Assembly (NCBI RefSeq): GCF_000519305.1
Contig: NZ_JAFG01000005.1
Span: 252,018-316,017 of the forward strand
DNA length: 64,000 nt
Source of the DNA: Mesorhizobium ciceri WSM4083
GTDB taxonomy: Bacteria > Pseudomonadota > Alphaproteobacteria > Rhizobiales > Rhizobiaceae
Direction: 5' to 3'
This document shows, one piece after another, positions 49,532 through 59,485 of the stretch. The translations under genes and the position numbers were made by a program. The notes under the pieces are model-generated. The model searched no databases and was not told the origin of the DNA. It saw only the letters and a list, made by a program, of their open reading frames with translations. Within the stretch, counting starts at the first letter, position 1. Every line of letters starts with the position of its first letter.

Positions 49532-50119
49532 ATGACTTACAGCCTCATCCCAGCGCTCGTGTTTGGCTATTTGCTTGGCTCGATCCCATTCGGGCTCCTG
49601 CTGACGCGCGCGGCTGGCCTTGGCGATGTGCGCAAGATCGGCTCCGGCAATATCGGCGCCACCAATGTTCTGCGCACCGGCAACAAGGGCCTTGCCGCCG
49701 CGACGCTGCTGCTCGACGCGCTGAAGGGCACGGTCGCCGTGCTGATAGCAGGCCATTTCGCGCCTGACCTGGCGATCTGGGCCGGTCTCGGCGCCTTTCT
49801 CGGTCATCTCTTCCCGGTCTGGCTCGGTTTCAAGGGCGGCAAGGGCGTCGCCACCTATCTCGGCGTGCTGATCGGCCTTGCCTGGCAGGTGGCCCTGATC
49901 TTCGCCGTCGCCTGGCTGGTGATGGCATTCCTGTTTCGGTATTCCTCGCTTGCGGCGCTGACAGCGGCGGTCATCGTGCCGATCGCCCTCTATGTCCTGA
50001 GCACACCGCAGAATGCGGCCTTGTGCGTGGTGATGAGCATCATCGTTTTCATCAAGCACCGGGAAAACATTTCGCGCCTGCTTGCCGGCACCGAAGGCAA
50101 GATCGGAGCCAAGGGGTGA
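49532..50119 (+). CDS. plsY: Glycerol-3-phosphate acyltransferase PlsY
   Basis: A 195-residue membrane enzyme that transfers an acyl group from acyl phosphate to glycerol 3-phosphate, starting phospholipid synthesis. Three family motifs are seen: [16 protein letters not shown], the glycine-rich [20 protein letters not shown], and [18 protein letters not shown]. About five membrane helices. The stop overlaps dprA as GTGA. Confidence 0.95.
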   Translation: MTYSLIPALVFGYLLGSIPFGLLLTRAAGLGDVRKIGSGNIGATNVLRTGNKGLAAATLLLDALKGTVAVLIAGHFAPDLAIWAGLGAFLGHLFPVWLGFKGGKGVATYLGVLIGLAWQVALIFAVAWLVMAFLFRYSSLAALTAAVIVPIALYVLSTPQNAALCVVMSIIVFIKHRENISRLLAGTEGKIGAKG

Positions 50120-51276
50120 GCGAGCCTGCCGCCGTGGTGAGTGGGCCGGCCGCCGGGCCGCGGCTCAGCGACCGGCAGCGGCTGAACTGGCTGCGGCTGA
50201 TCCGCACCCAGAATGTCGGCCCCGCATCCTTTCGCGACCTCATCAACCGTTTCGGTTCGGCCGAGGCGGCGCTGGAGATACTGCCGGAACTGATGATTTC
50301 AGGCGGCGCCATCCGGATCGCCCGTATCCCTTCCATTGCCGAAGCCGAGGCCGAACTGGAATTAGCCGGAAAGGCCGGCGCCCGCTTTGTCGGGATCGGT
50401 GAGACAGACTACCCGCCCCTATTGCGCAACATGGACCATCCGCCGCCGCTGCTGGCGGTAAAGGGCAATGCCGCCGTGTTCCGGTTGCCGGGTCTCGCCA
50501 TCGTAGGCGCACGCAACGCATCGCTGGCCGGCATCAAGATGGCACGCATGCTGGCAGCCGACCTCGGCCGCGACGGCTACGCAATCGTCTCCGGCCTGGC
50601 GCGCGGCATCGACACCGCGGCGCATCAGGGCAGCCTTGCGACCGGCACGATCGGCGTCCTGGCCGGCGGCCTCGACCTGCCTTACCCGCCTGAAAATGCC
50701 GGCCTGTGCGAGGAAATTGCCGAGCGCGGCGCCGTCATTTCGGAAATGCCGTTCGGCTGGCAGCCCCGCGCCCAGGATTTCCCACGCCGCAACCGCCTTG
50801 TCGCGGGTGCGGCCCTTGGGCTGGTGGTGGTCGAGGCAGCGCAACGCTCGGGCTCCCTGATCAGCGCCAGGCTTGCCGGCGAAATGGGCCGGCTGGTCTT
50901 CGCCGTACCGGGCTCACCGCTCGATCCACGCGCCGCCGGTACCAACGGCCTGCTCAAGGATGGCGCCACCCTGGTCACCGAGGCATCGGACATTTCGCGG
51001 GCAATCGCCCCGCTGACCGGCATGCGGGCGCCCGAAATGCCGCCGTTCGAAGAGCCGCCAGACTTCTCGGCCACACCACCGCCCGGCGAAAGCGACCGCG
51101 CCCGCGTCATCGAGGCACTCGGCCCGACGCCAGTGGCGGTCGACGAGATCATCCGCCACACCGGCCTGCACCCGGCCCAAATCTTCATGGTGCTGCTGGA
51201 ACTCGACCTCGCCGGCCGCCTCGAGCGTCATGCCGGAGGCAATGTATCGCTGGTGTTCGGGGAGCCTTCCGTCTGA
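50116..51276 (+). CDS. dprA: DNA-processing protein DprA
   Basis: A 386-residue protein of the DprA/Smf family, which loads RecA on incoming single-stranded DNA. The Rossmann-like core shows [52 protein letters not shown] and [16 protein letters not shown]-terminal winged-helix domain ([20 protein letters not shown]) follows. Start is GTG overlapping the plsY stop. topA, often next in rhizobia, does not follow here. Confidence 0.95.
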   Translation: MSEPAAVVSGPAAGPRLSDRQRLNWLRLIRTQNVGPASFRDLINRFGSAEAALEILPELMISGGAIRIARIPSIAEAEAELELAGKAGARFVGIGETDYPPLLRNMDHPPPLLAVKGNAAVFRLPGLAIVGARNASLAGIKMARMLAADLGRDGYAIVSGLARGIDTAAHQGSLATGTIGVLAGGLDLPYPPENAGLCEEIAERGAVISEMPFGWQPRAQDFPRRNRLVAGAALGLVVVEAAQRSGSLISARLAGEMGRLVFAVPGSPLDPRAAGTNGLLKDGATLVTEASDISRAIAPLTGMRAPEMPPFEEPPDFSATPPPGESDRARVIEALGPTPVAVDEIIRHTGLHPAQIFMVLLELDLAGRLERHAGGNVSLVFGEPSV

Positions 51277-51528
51277 GGCTGTTCGCATTTCGCGCCGCCA
51301 AGCTGCTTCGAGAAGCTCGGCGAGGATGGCCTTTTCATCTGGCTTTCCGCTTTGCCGCGTCTGCTCATCTGTTCGACGCCAAGACCGGTCAGCGATTGTA
51401 GGGAAAGATCTGAGATCCCGGCGCAAAGGCCCTAAGCGGCGGTTTGCTCTTGCCACTCGCGTTCGTTGGCAGCAATCTTCGCCCAAAGAGCCGCTATCGG
51501 TTGGATGCCGGCGTCCCAGGATTCCGCC

Positions 51529-51999
51529 ATGACACGCGATCAGATGCTCGCCCACCTTCGATCCGCCGACGCGGTCGCGCGCGAGGCGGCGGCGCATGGG
51601 CATCATCCGTTCGGTTGCGTTCTGGTCGGGCCGGACGACCGCGTGGTGATGCGGCAGGGCAATCTCGACACGGTGCGCCATGCCGAGACCGAGCTCGCCC
51701 GGCGCGCGGCGGCTGCCTACGAGCCGGAGTTCCTGTGGCAATGCACGCTGGTCTCAACCTTCGAGCCGTGCGCCATGTGCGCCGGCACGATGTATTGGGC
51801 CAATATCGGGCGGCTGGTTTACGGGGTCGAGGAGACCGAGCTACTGGCGCTCACCGGGGATCACGCGGAGAATCCGACGATGAGCCTCTCTTCGCGCACC
51901 GTCCTCGGCTCCGGCCAGAAAAAGATCGAGGTCTTTGGCCCCTTCCCCGACATCGCCGACGAGATGCTCGCACCGCACCGCGATTTCTGGAAGCGCTGA
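51529..51999 (+). CDS. Nucleoside deaminase-like protein (CDA superfamily)
   Basis: A 156-residue zinc-dependent deaminase. The zinc motif reads RHAETELARRA (His and catalytic Glu) and TFEPCAMCAGTMYW (two Cys). It resembles guanine deaminase/TadA-like cytosolic deaminases; the FWQ-type tRNA features of TadA are not evident, so I leave the substrate open. ATG at 51529 has AGGA eight bases upstream. The 252 bp between dprA and this gene hold no gene that I recognise. Confidence 0.83.
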   Translation: MTRDQMLAHLRSADAVAREAAAHGHHPFGCVLVGPDDRVVMRQGNLDTVRHAETELARRAAAAYEPEFLWQCTLVSTFEPCAMCAGTMYWANIGRLVYGVEETELLALTGDHAENPTMSLSSRTVLGSGQKKIEVFGPFPDIADEMLAPHRDFWKR

Positions 52000-52037
52000 C
52001 GGTCTCCCCGCAGCCATAGTGGATTTTAGAACGATTT

Positions 52038-52113
52038 TGGTGAGCGCGTCGGGGTTCGAACCCGAGACCTACTGATTAAAAGTCAGTTGCTCTACCGGCT
52101 GAGCTACGCGCTC
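52038..52113 (-). tRNA. tRNA-Lys (anticodon TTT)
   Basis: Read on the minus strand, a complete cloverleaf: acceptor GAGCGCG with CGCGCTC, D-stem GCTC/GAGC, anticodon stem ACTGA/TCAGT with loop CTTTTAA (anticodon TTT), and T-stem TCGGG/CCCGA with TTCGAAC loop. The CCA end is encoded (52038-52040). Confidence 0.96.
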
Positions 52114-52417
52114 CCGCGGGCGCGAAAGGCAGCCCTCGAAATTGCGCGGAACATAGGGAGAGTGCCGCGACCGGTCAACCGGAAAAAGAGCATTCGTAAG
52201 CCTGGCTTTTCCAGTGCGGCCACCAAGTCTGAGCGGCCGCTTCCATCATGAGTAGCGCCGCCCTGGCAGAGCAATTGCACGACCGGTCTGCCGCGCCGCA
52301 AGCAGGCCGGAGAAACATTACAAATCAGCAACTTGGTATTTAACGAGGAACCTTCCCTCCTATCACCCGTTGTCTCGCCACAAGGGACGTCAATCACCCT
52401 TTCGAAGGAGAAAAATA
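52114..52417. other. Intergenic region between tRNA-Lys and BA14K gene
   Basis: Beyond the tRNA promoter this 304-bp stretch shows no protein-like frame. It presumably carries the promoter of the BA14K gene; the only clear signal near that gene is the AAGGAG ribosome site at 52405-52410. Confidence 0.5.
52150..52178 (-). promoter_or_regulatory. tRNA-Lys promoter
   Basis: On the minus strand TTGACC (52173-52178), a 17-bp spacer and TATGTT (52150-52155) lie about 37 bases upstream of the tRNA 5' end. Good match to a housekeeping promoter. Confidence 0.65.
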
Positions 52418-52915
52418 GTGAACAAAATCGTATCGGGTATACTGGCGACCACATTGTCGGTTTCGTTCGCGGCAGCCGCCGGTCCGGCCAACGCCGCCCA
52501 GATGTTCGCGCCGCAGGCACCGGAAGCTTCGTCAAATGTCTTGAACATCGAAGCCCGCAACGGTGACTACCAATGGAAGAAGCGCCATGGCGAACGCCGC
52601 AACTTCAGCCGCAATTTCAACGGCAATCGGAACTTTGCCCGTAACAATGATCGTGGCGTGTATTGGAACGGCCACCGCGGCTATCGCGAATACCATCGCG
52701 GCTATCGCCGCCATGGCGACAACTGGTTCCCGCTGGCTGCCTTCGCGACTGGCGCGCTGATCACCGGCGCGATCATCAACAATGAAAACAACCGCGTCTA
52801 TGAAGGCAATTCGCATGTGCAGTGGTGCTATGATCACTATCGCAGCTACCGTGCTTCGGACAACACGTTCCAGCCGAATTACGGCCCTCGCAAGGAGTGC
52901 CGTTCGCCCTATTGA
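52418..52915 (+). CDS. BA14K family exported protein
   Basis: A 165-residue exported protein of the BA14K family, first described as a Brucella immunoreactive lectin-like protein. GTG start with AAGGAG seven bases upstream. The signal peptide ends at PANA. A middle region rich in Arg, Asn, His and Tyr has repeats of HRGYR ([16 protein letters not shown]). One hydrophobic helix ([19 protein letters not shown]) precedes the BA14K domain with [20 protein letters not shown] and the final CRSPY. Confidence 0.9.
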   Translation: MNKIVSGILATTLSVSFAAAAGPANAAQMFAPQAPEASSNVLNIEARNGDYQWKKRHGERRNFSRNFNGNRNFARNNDRGVYWNGHRGYREYHRGYRRHGDNWFPLAAFATGALITGAIINNENNRVYEGNSHVQWCYDHYRSYRASDNTFQPNYGPRKECRSPY

Positions 52916-52952
52916 TCAAAGCGCGTTTTAGTAGCTGAGATGCGTTGAGTGG

Positions 52953-52983
52953 AGCTCGCGTCGGCAACGGCGCGGGCTTTTTG
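52953..52983 (+). terminator. Terminator downstream of the BA14K gene
   Basis: AGCTCGCG pairs with CGCGGGCT (one G-U) over a ten-base loop and is followed by TTTTT. Located 38 bases past the BA14K stop. Confidence 0.75.
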
Positions 52984-53009
52984 ATTGGCCGGAAGACGAA
53001 CAGTTGCCG

Positions 53010-53489
53010 TCAGCTTGCCCAGTTGATGCTCTTGAGCATCAGATAAAAGCCACCGCCGTCCTCTGTGCTGGGACAACGATAGATACCCAACCCATCGCAG
53101 ATACGGGCCATCACCGCACTGAGCTCCCAACCAACCACTTCCAGCGCGTTGTCCGCATCCGTCACGTAAGACTGGGCCAATTCGTCAATGCCATTCTGCT
53201 CTCCGAAGGATCGAACCAGCTTTGCATCGCTGAGGAGCTCGCTGGGCAGGCTTGAATTTGCCCAAGCCCACAGCCAGTTGCCGGCCTCGGTGCTCGTTGA
53301 GCCGACAATCTGGATCTCGGTGACCACCTTGGCGACCCGGTCTTGCGAGAACAGAAGCGTTCCGGCCGTCAGGTCGTAGTCATAGCGCGAGCAATCGCCG
53401 AGGCGAAACTCCTTGTTCGCGCGTGCATTTTTGGCCTTCAGCTGTTCGATAGCCTCGTCGCGCCAAGCAGGATACCAATCTGGCTGCAT
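53010..53489 (-). CDS. DUF6882-like hypothetical protein
   Basis: A 159-residue soluble protein. RYDYDLTAGTLLFSQDRVAKVV, EIQIVGSTSTEAGNWLWAWANSSLP and the alternating strand pattern suggest DUF6882; I am moderately sure. Function unknown. It lies alone between the BA14K terminator and glpK, on the glpK strand but downstream of it by 33 bp, so it may be read through from the glp operon. Confidence 0.65.
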   Translation of the reverse strand: MQPDWYPAWRDEAIEQLKAKNARANKEFRLGDCSRYDYDLTAGTLLFSQDRVAKVVTEIQIVGSTSTEAGNWLWAWANSSLPSELLSDAKLVRSFGEQNGIDELAQSYVTDADNALEVVGWELSAVMARICDGLGIYRCPSTEDGGGFYLMLKSINWAS

Positions 53490-53522
53490 TCCTCGCGCCT
53501 ATCACACACCACTGATGGCTGT

Positions 53523-55016
53523 TTATGACACGCTCAGCGTCCGTCGCACAGCATCGCGCCAACCCGCGAGCTTGGCTACGCGCACGGAGCCATCCATGTC
53601 CGGCTGGAAGCGTCGTTCCAGCGCCCAGCTCTTCGCGAACTTCCTGGCATCCGGCCAAACGCCAGCTTTCGAGCCGGCCAGCCAGGCTGCACCGAGCGCG
53701 GTCGTCTCGAGAATGGTCGGGCGGTCGACCGGTGCATCGAGGATGTCGGCCAGACGCTGCATGGTCCAGTCCGACGCCACCATGCCGCCATCGACCCGCA
53801 GTACGGTCTTGGCCGAAGCCCCCTTCCAGTCCTTGCGCATGGCGCCGAGCAGGTCGCGTGTCTGGTAGGCCACGGATTCAAGCGCGGCGCGGGCGAATTC
53901 CGCCGGTCCGGAATTGCGCGTCAGGCCAAAAATCGCGCCGCGTGCCTCGGCGTCCCAATGCGGCGCGCCGAGCCCGACGAAGGCCGGCACCAGGTAGACG
54001 TTTTGGGTTGGATCGGCTTCATCAGCCAGTTTGCCGCTCTGCTCGGCCTTGCCGATCACCTTGATGCCATCGCGCAGCCATTGGACCGCGGCGCCGGCAA
54101 TGAAGATCGAACCCTCAAGTGCATAGGTAGTCTTGCCATTCAGCCTGTAGGCAATGGTAGTCAAGAGCCGGTTCTTCGAACGCACCAGATCACTCCCGGT
54201 GTTGAGCAGGGCAAAGCAGCCGGTGCCATAGGTCGATTTCATCATGCCCGGCTCGAAACAGGCCTGGCCGATGGTCGCGGCATGCTGGTCGCCGGCGACA
54301 CCGAGGATTCTTATCTCGGCGCCAAAGAGATTTTTCTCCGTGATTCCAAAATCATCGGCACAGTCTTTTACTTCAGGAAGCATTTTTGCCGGGATGTTGA
54401 GGATAGCCAGCAGCTCGTCGTCCCAGGCATTCTCAGCGATGTTGTAGACCAGCGTGCGCGAGGCGTTGGTGGCGTCCGTGGCGTGGACCTTGCCGCCGGT
54501 CAGCCGCCAGATCAAAAAGCTGTCGATGGTGCCGGCGAGCAGTTCGCCCTTCTCGGCGCGTTTTCTCGCGCCTTTCACCTTGTCCAACATCCAGGCGATC
54601 TTGGTGCCGGAAAAATAGGGATCGAGCAGCAGGCCGGTCTTGCGGGTGAACTTTTTCTCCAACCCCTGCTTCCTGAGTTTCTGGCACAGCGGCGCGGTGC
54701 GCCGGTCCTGCCAGACGATCGCATTGTGGATCGGCTTGCCGGTCGCCCGGTCCCAGATGACGACAGTCTCGCGCTGATTGGTGATGCCGATCGCGGCCAC
54801 GTCGGAAGCATTCCGGCCGGCCTTCTTCAGCGCCGCCTTCACGGTCGCCACCACGCTCGCCCAGATATCCTCGGGATCGTGCTCGACCCAGCCGGAGGCC
54901 GGATAGTGCTGGGCGAATTCCTTTTGCCCACTGCCGGCGACCTTCATCTCGCCGTCGAACAGGATCGCCCGGGTCGAAGTCGTGCCCTGGTCGATGGCAA
55001 GGATATATCTGGTCAA
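53523..55016 (-). CDS. glpK: Glycerol kinase
   Basis: A 497-residue FGGY kinase that traps glycerol as glycerol 3-phosphate. [18 protein letters not shown] is the N-terminal phosphate-binding motif; [17 protein letters not shown] and [12 protein letters not shown] follow. The start is most likely TTG at 55016: the resulting start [11 protein letters not shown] fits the family, AGGA lies nine bases upstream, and it overlaps the stop of the preceding gene as TTGA. The frame opens three codons earlier at another TTG. Last enzyme gene of the glp operon. Confidence 0.95.
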   Translation of the reverse strand: MTRYILAIDQGTTSTRAILFDGEMKVAGSGQKEFAQHYPASGWVEHDPEDIWASVVATVKAALKKAGRNASDVAAIGITNQRETVVIWDRATGKPIHNAIVWQDRRTAPLCQKLRKQGLEKKFTRKTGLLLDPYFSGTKIAWMLDKVKGARKRAEKGELLAGTIDSFLIWRLTGGKVHATDATNASRTLVYNIAENAWDDELLAILNIPAKMLPEVKDCADDFGITEKNLFGAEIRILGVAGDQHAATIGQACFEPGMMKSTYGTGCFALLNTGSDLVRSKNRLLTTIAYRLNGKTTYALEGSIFIAGAAVQWLRDGIKVIGKAEQSGKLADEADPTQNVYLVPAFVGLGAPHWDAEARGAIFGLTRNSGPAEFARAALESVAYQTRDLLGAMRKDWKGASAKTVLRVDGGMVASDWTMQRLADILDAPVDRPTILETTALGAAWLAGSKAGVWPDARKFAKSWALERRFQPDMDGSVRVAKLAGWRDAVRRTLSVS

Positions 55017-55546
55017 TTTCGGCAATCCTGTTTGATCTCAAGCCTACCTTGATGAAGTTGCAGCCCGATCGGCGCAACGCAGACAGAAAGGTTTTTCAAT
55101 TTCTCGCCTGAATTCAGCGCTTTGGATACTGCGTCCGCATAGCTGGATGCATCGGCGATGACCCGCACGGCGGAAGCAGGCAGAAGCTCGCGCGCGAGAT
55201 TGTCATGGATCGGTTGAAAGACCGGATGCCGAGCGACCTTGAAGGTATGCGACTGGCCGCTGCGGTCGCTCAGCAAGTATTCAAAATCCCTTGGCGCGGA
55301 GAGCTTTCTCAATGCGTATTCCGCGATGATCTCTGGAACGAGTTCATAGCCCAGCCGCAATTCGGGATTCTGCAGGACAAGGTCCAATCGATCCGAGGTA
55401 GCTTCGGTTTCGCTTTGATAGCCGTATTCAGCCAGATGCAGCTTTGCCAGTTGGAGGCTGAAATCCTGTGTGAAAAGCAGTTGCCCGTTCTCACCGGCAA
55501 TAGCTGGAGCCCAAGGTGCGGCACGCCGAAAAAGCGAGAAAATCAA
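55013..55546 (-). CDS. Unknown protein coupled to glpK
   Basis: A 177-residue soluble protein with no family that I recognise. Mixed helix and strand pattern, with segments [40 protein letters not shown] and [17 protein letters not shown] at 55546 is chosen because GGGAG lies six bases upstream; a GTG at 55576 would lie inside a hairpin. Its stop overlaps the glpK start by four bases, so it is translated with glpK. Codon third positions appear less GC-rich than in the flanking glp genes. Role in glycerol use is inferred only from location. Confidence 0.6.
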   Translation of the reverse strand: MIFSLFRRAAPWAPAIAGENGQLLFTQDFSLQLAKLHLAEYGYQSETEATSDRLDLVLQNPELRLGYELVPEIIAEYALRKLSAPRDFEYLLSDRSGQSHTFKVARHPVFQPIHDNLARELLPASAVRVIADASSYADAVSKALNSGEKLKNLSVCVAPIGLQLHQGRLEIKQDCRN

Positions 55547-55562
55547 CGTTCGCTCCCGTAGC

Positions 55563-55591
55563 GTTTGCCGGGGCACGATGCCCCGGCAAAC
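55563..55591 (-). repeat. Perfect 13-bp hairpin after glpV
   Basis: GTTTGCCGGGGCA and its exact complement flank a three-base loop, 16 bases past the glpV stop. No T-run follows. A 3'-end stabiliser or partial terminator that keeps the binding-protein message more abundant than the downstream part is the likely role. Confidence 0.7.
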
Positions 55592-55606
55592 TGTAGTTGC
55601 AGAAAC

Positions 55607-57331
55607 TTACTTCTGCCAGCTCTTCACCAGTTCGTCGTAATTGATGGTGATCGGCTTTTCCTTCTCGTTCTCGATCTTCAGCTGAGGAGCGAGATTGCCC
55701 TTCTTGACCGCGTCGGCGTTCCAGTAGGCGAGGTCATGCTCTTCGGCCATCTTCGGGCCGATATCGCCCTGGATGCCGGCCTTTTCCAGGCGTTCCATGA
55801 CCTTTTCCTGCTCGGAGCAAAGCGAGTCCATCGCCTCCTGCGCCGTCTTGGCACCCGACGACGCATCGCCGATCGCCTGCCACCAGAGCTGTGCCAGCTT
55901 CGGATAGTCCGGAACGTTCGTTCCGGTCGGCGACCACTGAACACGGGCCGGCGAGCGGTAGAACTCGATCAGGCCGCCGAGCTTCGGAGCGCGTTCCGTG
56001 AAGCTCTTGTCCTGGATCGTCGACTCGCGGATGAGCGTCAGGCCGACATGGCTCTTCTTCACATCGACCGTCTTCGACACGACGAACTGCGCATAGAGCC
56101 AGGCGGCCTTGGCGCGATCGTCAGGCGTGGACTTGAGAAGCGTCCATGAACCCACGTCCTGGTAGCCGAGCTTCATGCCGTCCTTCCAGTAGACGCCGTG
56201 CGGCGACGGAGCAAAGCGCCATTTCGGCGTGCCGTCCGCGTTCACGACCGGCAGCCCGTCCTTGACGAAGGAGGCGGTGAAGGCGGTGTAAGTGAACATC
56301 TGCTGCGCGACCGTGCCCTGCGACGGGACGGGGCCGGATTCGCCGAACGTCATGCCCTGGGCTTCCGGCGGGGCATAGGCCTTCAGCCAATCCAGGTACT
56401 TCTGGATCGAATACACGGAAGCCGGGCCATTGGTGTCGCCGCCGCGCGCGACGCACGAGCCGACAGGCTGCGACTTCTCGTTGACCTTGATGCCCCATTC
56501 GTCGACCGGAAGACCGTTCGGCAGGCCTTTGTCGCCATTGCCGGCCATGGACAGCCAGGCATCGGTGAACCGCCAGCCGAGCGACGGGTCCTTCTTGCCG
56601 TAGTCCATGTGGCCATAGACCTTCTTGCCGTCAATCTCCCGGCCGGTGAAGAACTCGGCGATGTCTTCGTAGGCCGACCAGTTGACCGGAACGCCAAGGT
56701 CGTAGCCGTACTTGGCTTTGAAGTCGGCCTTGTTCTTCTCGTCGTTGAACCAGTCGTAGCGGAACCAGTAGAGGTTCGCGAACTGCTGGTCGGGCAGCTG
56801 GTAGAGGTCGCCGTCCGGAGCGGTCGTGAACTTGGTGCCGATGAAGTCGGCGAGGTCGAGGTTGGGATTGGTGACATCCTTGCCCTCATTCGCCATCCAC
56901 TTGGTCAGGCTGCGCGCCTGCTGGTACCGCCAGTGGGTGCCGATCAGGTCGGAGTCGTTGACGTAGGCGTCGTAGATGTTTTCGCCCGACTGCATCTGCG
57001 TCTGCAGCTTTTCGACGACATCGCCTTCACCGATCAGGTCGTGAGTGATCTTGATGCCGGTGATCGCGGTGAAAGCGGGCGCCAAAACCTTGGACTCATA
57101 GCTATGCGTATCGATGGTCTCGGAGACCACCTTGATGTCCATGCCGGCGAAAGGCTTCGCGGCATCGATGAACCATTGCAGCTCGGCTTCCTGGCCGGCG
57201 CGATCGAGCGTCGACAAATCCTTGATTTCGGTATCGAGGAAGGTCTTGGCTTCATCCATTCCGGCGTAGGCCTGGCCTGCTCCCCAGAGCAGGACAAGCG
57301 CAGTCGTTGATGTTAAAAATTGCCTTCGCAT
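55607..57331 (-). CDS. glpV: Glycerol ABC transporter substrate-binding protein GlpV
   Basis: A 574-residue periplasmic binding protein, larger than most of this class. A signal peptide ends at QAYA-GMD. IKVVSETIDTHSYESKVLAPAF and DLIGEGDVVEKLQTQMQSGENIYDAY match the extracellular solute-binding family 1 type. By its place between glpU and glpK and by the known Rhizobium leguminosarum operon it should bind glycerol. GGAGGAAACGAA precedes the ATG at 57331. Confidence 0.9.
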   Translation of the reverse strand: MRRQFLTSTTALVLLWGAGQAYAGMDEAKTFLDTEIKDLSTLDRAGQEAELQWFIDAAKPFAGMDIKVVSETIDTHSYESKVLAPAFTAITGIKITHDLIGEGDVVEKLQTQMQSGENIYDAYVNDSDLIGTHWRYQQARSLTKWMANEGKDVTNPNLDLADFIGTKFTTAPDGDLYQLPDQQFANLYWFRYDWFNDEKNKADFKAKYGYDLGVPVNWSAYEDIAEFFTGREIDGKKVYGHMDYGKKDPSLGWRFTDAWLSMAGNGDKGLPNGLPVDEWGIKVNEKSQPVGSCVARGGDTNGPASVYSIQKYLDWLKAYAPPEAQGMTFGESGPVPSQGTVAQQMFTYTAFTASFVKDGLPVVNADGTPKWRFAPSPHGVYWKDGMKLGYQDVGSWTLLKSTPDDRAKAAWLYAQFVVSKTVDVKKSHVGLTLIRESTIQDKSFTERAPKLGGLIEFYRSPARVQWSPTGTNVPDYPKLAQLWWQAIGDASSGAKTAQEAMDSLCSEQEKVMERLEKAGIQGDIGPKMAEEHDLAYWNADAVKKGNLAPQLKIENEKEKPITINYDELVKSWQK

Positions 57332-57409
57332 TTCGTTTCCTCCACTTTTCAGTTTCAAGTGCGATCTGGAGCGGCCGCCGGCACGCGGTCGCTCCAACAG
57401 TTTCCCCCT

Positions 57410-57691
57410 CTATACGTAGCGGAACACGCCGACGGCGTAGACTACGGAGAGAGCGAGAGCCCACCACAGGTTGGGTCCGACAAGACCCAGCCAAGCGAGA
57501 TGGATAAAGGCGCTGCCGAGCAGCGAAACAAAGAGGCGGTCGCCGCGCGTCGTCTCGAAGCGCAGGACGCCGACCCGGGGATTGCCGCCAGGCGAGACGT
57601 ATTCCCAGACCGCCATGCCACAGAGCAGCACCAGGATCGTGATGAAAAAGATCGCCGTCGGCAGCGTCCATGCCATCCAGGTGAGATTCAT
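57410..57691 (-). CDS. glpU: Small membrane protein GlpU (DUF2160)
   Basis: A 93-residue DUF2160 protein with two or three hydrophobic segments (residues about 8-28, 52-70, 74-92). Found only with this glycerol ABC transporter type; its role is not known. WEYVSPGGNPRVGVLRFETT in the middle is typical. It starts 2 bp after the glpQ stop. Confidence 0.85.
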   Translation of the reverse strand: MNLTWMAWTLPTAIFFITILVLLCGMAVWEYVSPGGNPRVGVLRFETTRGDRLFVSLLGSAFIHLAWLGLVGPNLWWALALSVVYAVGVFRYV

Positions 57692-57693
57692 GG

Positions 57694-58617
<924 letters not shown>

Positions 58618-58618
58618 C

Positions 58619-59485
58619 TCAGCGCTCCGCATCGACACTGGTCATGACGGTGTAGAACACCCATGACAGCAAAAGGATGATCAGGAAGTAGATGATCGAC
58701 ATGGCGGCCGCAGGCCCGAGATCGAACTGGCCGATGGCAATCTTGACCAGGTCTATCGACAGGAACGTCGTCGAATTGCCGGGGCCTCCGCCCGTGACGA
58801 CGAACGGCTCGGTGTAGATCATGAATGAGTCCATGAAGCGCAGCAGCACCGCGATCAGAAGCACGCGGTTCATCTTCGGCAGCTGGATGTAGCGGAACAC
58901 TGCCCAGCGCGATGCACCATCGATCTTGGCCGCCTGGTAGAAGGCATCGGGGATCGAGACCAGTCCGGCGTAGCAGAGCAGAACGACGAGGCTTGTCCAG
59001 TGCCAGACGTCCATCAGGATGACCGTCACCCAGGCGTCGGTCGGATCGTTGACGTAGTTGTAATCGAAGCCGAGCGACGACAGCGTGTAGCCGAGCAAGC
59101 CAATGTCGATGCGGCCGAATACCTGCCAAATGGTGCCGACGACGTTCCACGGGATCAGCAGCGGCAGAGCCATCAGCACTAGGCAGACCGGCACGCCCCA
59201 GCCTTTCTTGGGCATGTTGAGAGCGATGAAGATGCCGAGCGGAATCTCGATGGCGAGGATGGTTGCGGAAAAGATCAGGTTGCGGACCATCGACAGCCAG
59301 AAGCGTTCCGACTCCAGGATTTCGGTGTACCAGTCCGAGCCGTTCCAGAAGAAGACGTTGTTTCCGAATGTGTCCTGCACCGAATAGTTGACCACCGTCA
59401 TCAGCGGAATCACCGCCGAGAACGCCACCAGCAGGAGAACCGGCAGCACCATGAACCAGGCCTTGTTGTTCCAGGTCTTCTCCAT
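58619..59485 (-). CDS. glpP: Glycerol ABC transporter permease GlpP
   Basis: A 288-residue permease of the MalF type with six helices. The EAA loop reads LVSIPDAFYQAAKIDGASRWAVF. ATG directly abuts the glpT stop (TAGATG). Partner of GlpQ. Confidence 0.9.
   Translation of the reverse strand: MEKTWNNKAWFMVLPVLLLVAFSAVIPLMTVVNYSVQDTFGNNVFFWNGSDWYTEILESERFWLSMVRNLIFSATILAIEIPLGIFIALNMPKKGWGVPVCLVLMALPLLIPWNVVGTIWQVFGRIDIGLLGYTLSSLGFDYNYVNDPTDAWVTVILMDVWHWTSLVVLLCYAGLVSIPDAFYQAAKIDGASRWAVFRYIQLPKMNRVLLIAVLLRFMDSFMIYTEPFVVTGGGPGNSTTFLSIDLVKIAIGQFDLGPAAAMSIIYFLIILLLSWVFYTVMTSVDAER

Noticed and set aside
52038..52113. tRNA-Lys as an attachment site of a mobile element
   Set aside because: No integrase, no second copy of the tRNA 3' end and no base-composition break that I could see.
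55205..55561. 118-codon + strand frame near the glpK start
   Set aside because: Antisense to the unknown glpK-coupled gene, which has better start, coupling and composition.
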